64,000 bases of DNA from Cinclus cinclus (Eukaryota; Chordata; Aves; Passeriformes; Cinclidae). The position numbers and the translations under genes were made by a program. Where the stretch lies: contig NC_085047.1 of the NCBI RefSeq assembly GCF_963662255.1, positions 111,039,872 to 111,103,871 on the forward strand. The letters run 5' to 3'. This document shows positions 58,244-64,000 of the stretch, in pieces. Every line of letters starts with the position of its first letter. Within the stretch, counting starts at the first letter, position 1. The notes beneath the pieces are model-generated. The model worked only from the letters and a program-made list of their open reading frames with translations, had not been told where the DNA came from and searched no databases.

Positions 58244-61200
58244 GTAAGTATTGCATTTCCATGCTGAGCTACCCAAAGTTAGCACTGAGACTTAGAAATA
58301 ACTGACAGTCATCAAAAGGGTTTCATTTAAAACTCACCGTTAGTAACCTAGAAGGCACCTGCTTGAAATGTTACTCTGTTTTAACTTACTGGGAGTGTGA
58401 CAAGTGGTTCTTATTTTTTTTAAGTGTTCAGAAAATGCAGCTGACGCCAGCTAAAAAATCTGGGATGCATTTGGCACATTGTCTTTGAACATACCCTCCG
58501 AAGAAGATTTCCCTGAAATTCAGGAAATACGTGTTCTGAGATAAAAGCCAAATTTAAATTAAGAAAATAGTAATATTGATGGATAACATTGAATGATGAT
58601 GTTGGACTGGATATGGAACTAGCCTGGGAGTAGGATAATTTATTTTGCTCACATGACTGGATTCACATGAGATCTCTCCCAGTCCCATAGAGTGGGGTTC
58701 ATGTCACAAATGGGTGTTTGGAAGTTCATTATCTAATCTGAGACTCTGAGGTTCCCTCTCTAGCTAATGGTGACACACAAGCCTTTCCCAAGAGGCACCA
58801 AAAGTTTCACCTCTGAGATGTGGGGCAGCAGGAGTCCAGGTGGCCACTCTTGAGCAAGTACTGGTGTGGCTGAAGTGAACAGGAATGAAACCTGTCCTCA
58901 GAGCAGATTTCCAGTCCTTCTGCCAGATTTTAGCCCACTGACTTATTTTGCATTGGTCCTACCCAGGCCAAAACCATTGCAGGGTGAGAACAGCAGGGAG
59001 AAGGACAAAGAAAGGCCTAAGATTCATAGGTGTGAGATGTGACTGTCTGTGTCTATAGCTCAAAGTATTATTTTAATTTGCAAAGACCATCACTTTCAAT
59101 TTTTAAAAAATGTTCTTTAGTTTTGGTACTTAACAGGCTTTGTCAGAACCAGACTTGAAGCCTGTATGAGTCACAGTTGACATACTTGATATAGACAAGC
59201 CATCCTATGTGATAGATCCTTAACTGGTTGCATTTCTCTTACTTTCCCCCTTTTTTCCTAAGAATTAGAGCAATGTGTTCACACTGAAAAGTTTTACCAT
59301 CTGGTTCTGCAAGCACTCCTTATTGGGCAGATTGATGCCATGCTCATAAAACAGGCACATCCTAAATAATTGCACAGCCACTCTATAATGCAAAAAAAGT
59401 TGTTTGTCACCCCCTCATACAAAATTGAGGTAATTCTACAGCAAGAGGGATGGACTGGTTTGTACCAGCAGAATGTTTGTCCCACTCTAATTTAAGCTCA
59501 GGCATGAATCTCTCAGCATCCTAAAAGGCACTTATCTTCTTTATGTTAAATAAAATCCTCTAATGGGTTACATTACTTCAAGCCCTTAATCCATTTTGAC
59601 ACCAAAGCTGCTGCTTTTTATTGTCCCACATTGCATTATGGACGTCCCTGATAATGACCATGTAAGTTTGTATGTTTTCTTTGAAGTGAAAGTGTATTTC
59701 TAAGCAAGAAGCAGCATTGTGAGCTATTCAGCTGGATCATTGGTTGTGGATCAATTCTGGATTTGTCATCATGGTCCTGCTAAGCTGATCAGGGTCCCAA
59801 AGGAGCTGTAGTTGTTGGACCACAGTAACAGCAAAGGGGCTTTAGGGTCTCCCATATTTAAGCACTGGATGAATAATAATGATGCTTTCCTTCCTGTAGG
59901 TCTTATTTATCCCACATCCTCTTCCCATGAGTTGCAGCCCTTTTCTTCCATTTTCTTTTCCTAAGGTTTTCCACAGCTTTTTCTCCTTTCTTTTTCCTTG
60001 AGACATAGTGCAGCCTCCATGCCCTTTGATTTAGGGTTATCTGGTTGAACCCTCTCTCATATCCCACTTCTGGAAAAAGGTTATTAAACTCCATCTGTGC
60101 AGTTCTGGCTGTTGGCTGGGCTGTACAGTGCCCAGGGCTCTTTTATGTGCCTCTCTTTTACCTGTTACCAGGCTGGATGGTGAGGTACAGGTAGGGATTC
60201 ATGCTCTCCTAGCTGTAGATACATTCCTCATACTCATTAAAGATGCTTCAGGAGCACAAGCACCTGTGGTATTTCCTCGATGGCAGAAAGTGTTAGCAAA
60301 GAGATTATTTGATACTAAAGGATCATATCCACCAGATATTAAATATGAATCAGAAAGATTGATGCTTTCAGCTTCTTGGGCTTATACACCATCAGCCATG
60401 AGCCACCTGCTGCCTTTCAGGTTTGAAAGGTCTGAAGAAATCTTCTCCCCTTGTGTCTCAGCTGTTGTTTCTGTCAGCTGGTGGCTGTCCAGGAGTGTGT
60501 AGCCAGGGCCAGACAGGAAGGTCTCCTCCCAAGAGCTTTCTCTAAAGTATGCAATGTTGTGTGGTTTTGTCAGAGGGGAGGAAATGTTTTGAGCAATGAC
60601 TAGCACAGCTTTGGATGTGTTTGTGACATCTGTATGTAATTTCCAGCACCCTTGGATTAAGAGATTTTTGGTCTTTTCTTTATCATAACAATTGGTTCAG
60701 TTTATCTTTGTCTGAAGATTTCCAGGACACTGCTTTGATTGAGTTGGGAGAAAGTGAGAAAATGGCTTATCCAAGCAGTGGAAGCAGCAAGAGAAAGTGA
60801 AAATCCCCAGAGGGATTTAATGAGCTCTGACAGGAATTTTTCCCATATGTGTGTGGAAAAATTCCATGTACTACAAGATTTAATAACCAAGTTGCTTCAT
60901 TGGTGCAGGTTTTCCTTTATAGTTACAGTTTCTTTGAAAATCCAAATATGTAGCTATTTTTTTTTTTTTTAATTTATTCTTTCTTTCCCATCAGTTAGCA
61001 TGGTAACATGGACTCCTTTAATGTCAATCAGGAATTTTTTGGTATCCTGTCCTTGTAAATCTGTAACTTCAAATGTCAGTGTTTGTCATGAGCCCTCTTT
61101 CCAGCTAAAATTCTCTATGGCTACTTTCCCATAATTCAACAAGAATGCTTTTGGACTGAGAAAGGGCAGATATACTGGAGTTTTCTGTTCCCTGAGCTGG

Positions 61201-64000
61201 CAGACAGTTTTTTATTTTAACAGAGGCCCTTGAAGCTTTGCGTTATTTTCAGATTTTTAATAGAAGACCCTTGAAAGTAAAGGCATTGGGCCTTGGTGTG
61301 GTATCGACCTTCTCATATAACTGTACTCCTCCAATATCTGGCAGCAGCACACAGCTCCAGGGTATATAATATTACTTAATAAGGAATTATGATTTTCAGA
61401 GGGAGAGAATGTTTAATAAAATATGAGGATTTATATCCAGTGCTTCAGATTAGCCATCTGGTCCTTCTTTCCTTCCTCCTGACTTTAGATTAAGAGCTCA
61501 GGGTGCAGCAAGTGGGTCTGTGACTAAGACTCTGCACATCATCACAAACTTGCTGTTCAGACACAGGGATCTGACAGTCCCAGGCACAGCACTGCTCCCA
61601 GGGCTAGACCTGCTGGAGGTGGGGACCAGGGGAGGATTCTCACCGGAGGGATCACACCACAGGGAGCTGCTGCTGCTGCTGCTCTGTGCTGTGCACAGCC
61701 CCAGGATATAACAACCCCTGCTTTGGGGCATGGGGGATGTTCCTCCTGTGCTTCTTGATGTGTGCCCTGTCCCTGGCACAGCAGAGAGGAGACAGACTTG
61801 CCTTTCTCAAATCTGGCAAAATTGTCTGCTCCTCTAACACAATTGGAAACATGGGGTGATGTCACATCTTGGAGCTAATTCCTGTAGGTGTGGCTACAAG
61901 CCCCAGCACAGCCCTGGGCAGGGAAGGGACCTTGCAGAGCTCTTCTCTCTGCCTTCTTTCTAGCCACTGAGTTTACCACCACTGATGGTGCTTGAGGATC
62001 TTGTTTTCTTTGGATTGGTGTGGGGTAACTAATCCAAGCAGGCAGAAGGACTCAGATCTGAGGTCTACAGGAAACCACTTGACACACCAGGAAATGAAAA
62101 GAGTTAGATAAACCCTGTGGGTCAGTCAGGCAGCCATCTGTTAGCATGGGAACTAAGCCAGTAGGTTATTTGCCCTTCAGTTAAGAAAACAGTAGTTCTG
62201 AAAATAATACATCCAGAACACTATAAACTTGTTTAAAAATGGAATATTGCAAGACCTTCCCTGTTTGCAGTGAGCTCCTCTGTGAAACTTGCAGCCAGAA
62301 CTCTTCTGCCTAGCAGGGAGACAATATTAAAACCAAATTAATAACTTACCAGCCCCAGCTCACTTGGGCTAGATTTACTCCCTACTGTGGAGATACTTGT
62401 GCCAGAGAGAAAGTTGGAGAACTGATGTGTCTGAGGCTGTTTGGCTTGTGTTTCCTGATGGAAATGGGAATTTCTTTCCTGGAATTTATTAAGAGTTGGC
62501 TTTCCTCTGATCCCACCTCTGATAGGATGTGTGGCAGCCCTGCTACACAGGGGTCACTGTGTCTGTGAACTATTCCAGCCTCTCTGAATTCAGTTTTAGC
62601 CCCTTCCAGGTCTGTTATCACTGTTGTATCTTTCCTGATTTTCCTGCCACTGGGCTCCAGTCTTACTGAAGTTATAGGTTTTTGGCATGGAGAAGAGAGC
62701 AACAAGTAACACAAGTTTAGATTTTTTTAATTGTCAGTTTGTCTTAGTTCTTAGGATAGAACATATATTCCCATTGATCTCCCTGGGCTATGCCATTGAT
62801 CAAAGATGTTTTAAGCTAAGTAAGCTAAAGATAGGAGAGCTGTTTGCAAGTTATATCACTCTGTACAAGAACACTTATCAGAAAGACTTTTGAAAAGAGA
62901 TTTTCACTGAACAGTTTGGACACAGGGTTATCTTTTCCCTTTTCCCTCCTGCATTATAAACAGCACAGAAGGGCAATAATAACTTCTTTTCACCCTGATT
63001 TGGTTGGTATGAGAGTATTGCACTTCATCTCTGCTGAAGGGCAGAATTATTGGTGTTAAAGCATGTCAAGGAAGGAATATGAATGGCGCCAACCAGAATG
63101 AAAAGACTAGCAATAAATGAATTTTTAGAAGCAGTGTTTGATGATCTTTTAGAAAAGCAAAATATTGTACAAAAAGAATAAAATTATTACTAGCATGTTA
63201 CTGCTTGGTATAGTATTTTCTAGTTTGATGCAGCATTAATTTATGACAACAGAAGCTGTAGGATGCAGTAGATATCTTTGCATGCACTGTTTGGCTCTCT
63301 TTTCTGTGGCTGAACACAGTGCTGCAGTCTGGCAGTGAGAAATCGTCCTCAAGTGAAAGGAAGAGCCAGTGTCCTTTGGAGGTTTCCCTGGGAGTTCACG
63401 GGAGCATTTACTCTGCTCTTGCCATGGCAGAAGTGTTTTGCATGCACATGTACACCTGGAGAAGGCTGGAACAGCATCCCCCTGCCACCTTCCTTCAGTG
63501 CAAGTCTGGAAAAGAATAAAATAGGGATAAAAGGGAGAAAAAAGTATGTGGTACACAAGATTGAGATTACATACCCAGAAATCCAGAGGTAACCAACAAC
63601 CTCCTGGTGACTTGAAAGCGCATTTGTTGGAAATTTTAAAAAATCCCTAAAACATTAAATTTGTAGATCTCAGGCTGAACTAAGTGCTGAGATCACAACC
63701 TGGTGCTCTGCTTGGCCCAGAGCAGAAATTTTTGAGTCTGGACAGAACAGGAGAGTGGCTTTGCTGCTGCCCTCAGTGGAGATGGTGAGGAGGAGCAGCA
63801 CAGAGTGACCTGGTGGGCTCCAGAGCTGGGGCACTGCTGGAGCCCTGCTCTGAAGAGACAGGACAGTGTCAGCTAAGTCTTGCTGTGGTCCCTTACCCAC
63901 ATACATTTGCCTGCCCTGCTGTACCTGGCCTGGGGCAGACAAAAGTTCACCAAAGTGTAGGAATTTCAGTATTTTACTGCTTTTGCCAAGTCTGAAAGCT
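58244..64000 (+). other. MAO intron 3, 5' part
   Basis: At least 5,757 bp, running off the window. No exon 4 signal (the family's YPFRG motif) was found, so the remaining exons lie to the right. It contains a (CTG)6 run at 61666-61683, a T-rich run at about 60958-60970, and an A-rich coding-like stretch near 60200-60420 discussed as a finding. Nothing else recognised. Confidence 0.8.

Noticed and set aside
63084..63101. tggcgcc followed by aac as a retroviral tRNA-Lys primer-binding site
   Set aside because: Only 7 bases match, the preceding base pair is not the CA end of an LTR, and no LTR is recognisable next to it.
58244..64000. MAO exon 4
   Set aside because: Looked for the YPFRG motif after an AG acceptor; none found, so it must lie beyond the window.
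1..64000. CRISPR arrays, prokaryotic operons, plasmid or phage modules
   Set aside because: Base composition, splice sites, CR1 elements and gene structure are those of a vertebrate nuclear genome; regular tandem repeats here lack spacers.

Overview
The window is vertebrate nuclear DNA, very probably from a bird. Evidence: at least eight short 5'-truncated CR1-type LINE 3' ends with the motif cagaatcacagaatgg…ggaagggacc or its reverse complement, a 698-bp solo LTR, many microsatellites, widely spaced short exons with GT-AG splice sites, and long AT-rich non-coding stretches broken by two CpG-rich islands. The LTR resembles endogenous-retrovirus LTRs I associate with songbirds, so a passerine is my best guess; this part is inference. 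Nothing here is prokaryotic, and the many short open frames are chance frames or frames kept open by tandem repeats.

The one gene I can name is a flavin monoamine oxidase on the + strand. Exon 1 (45952-45997), exon 2 (56715-56809) and exon 3 (58106-58243) join in phase to give the first 93 residues, including the FAD-binding GxGxxG fold and the EARDRVGGR motif. Exon 4 onward lies beyond the right edge. The residues mix MAOA-like and MAOB-like features. I lean to MAOA because of [15 protein letters not shown] and the gene-poor upstream flank.

Layout. 1-20.8 kb: gene-poor DNA with CR1 fragments and simple repeats. 20.9-21.9 kb: a 221-bp (GAGGA)n array next to an orphan CpG island holding an RFX-type X-box and a GATGCGGGAA decamer array, with no recognised gene. 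25.8-26.5 kb: solo LTR with a 5-bp target duplication. 26.5-44.9 kb: gene-poor, more CR1. 44.9-46.3 kb: the MAO promoter CpG island, split by a ~745-bp TGTTCCC-rich minisatellite that ends about 200 bp before the start codon. 46.0-56.7 kb: intron 1, containing a ~680-bp array of a 22-bp polypyrimidine unit. 56.7-64 kb: exons 2-3, intron 2 and part of intron 3.

The most interesting signal is the promoter-proximal minisatellite. Human MAOA has a functional promoter VNTR, and this unrelated repeat occupies a similar place. It shows an exact 35-bp tandem duplication and a 103-bp block repeated with one mismatch, so it is probably length-variable. Secondary signals are the orphan CpG island with its X-box, two coding-like stretches of unknown identity (37421-37580 and about 60200-60420), and the internal 264-bp periodicity of the intron 1 array.
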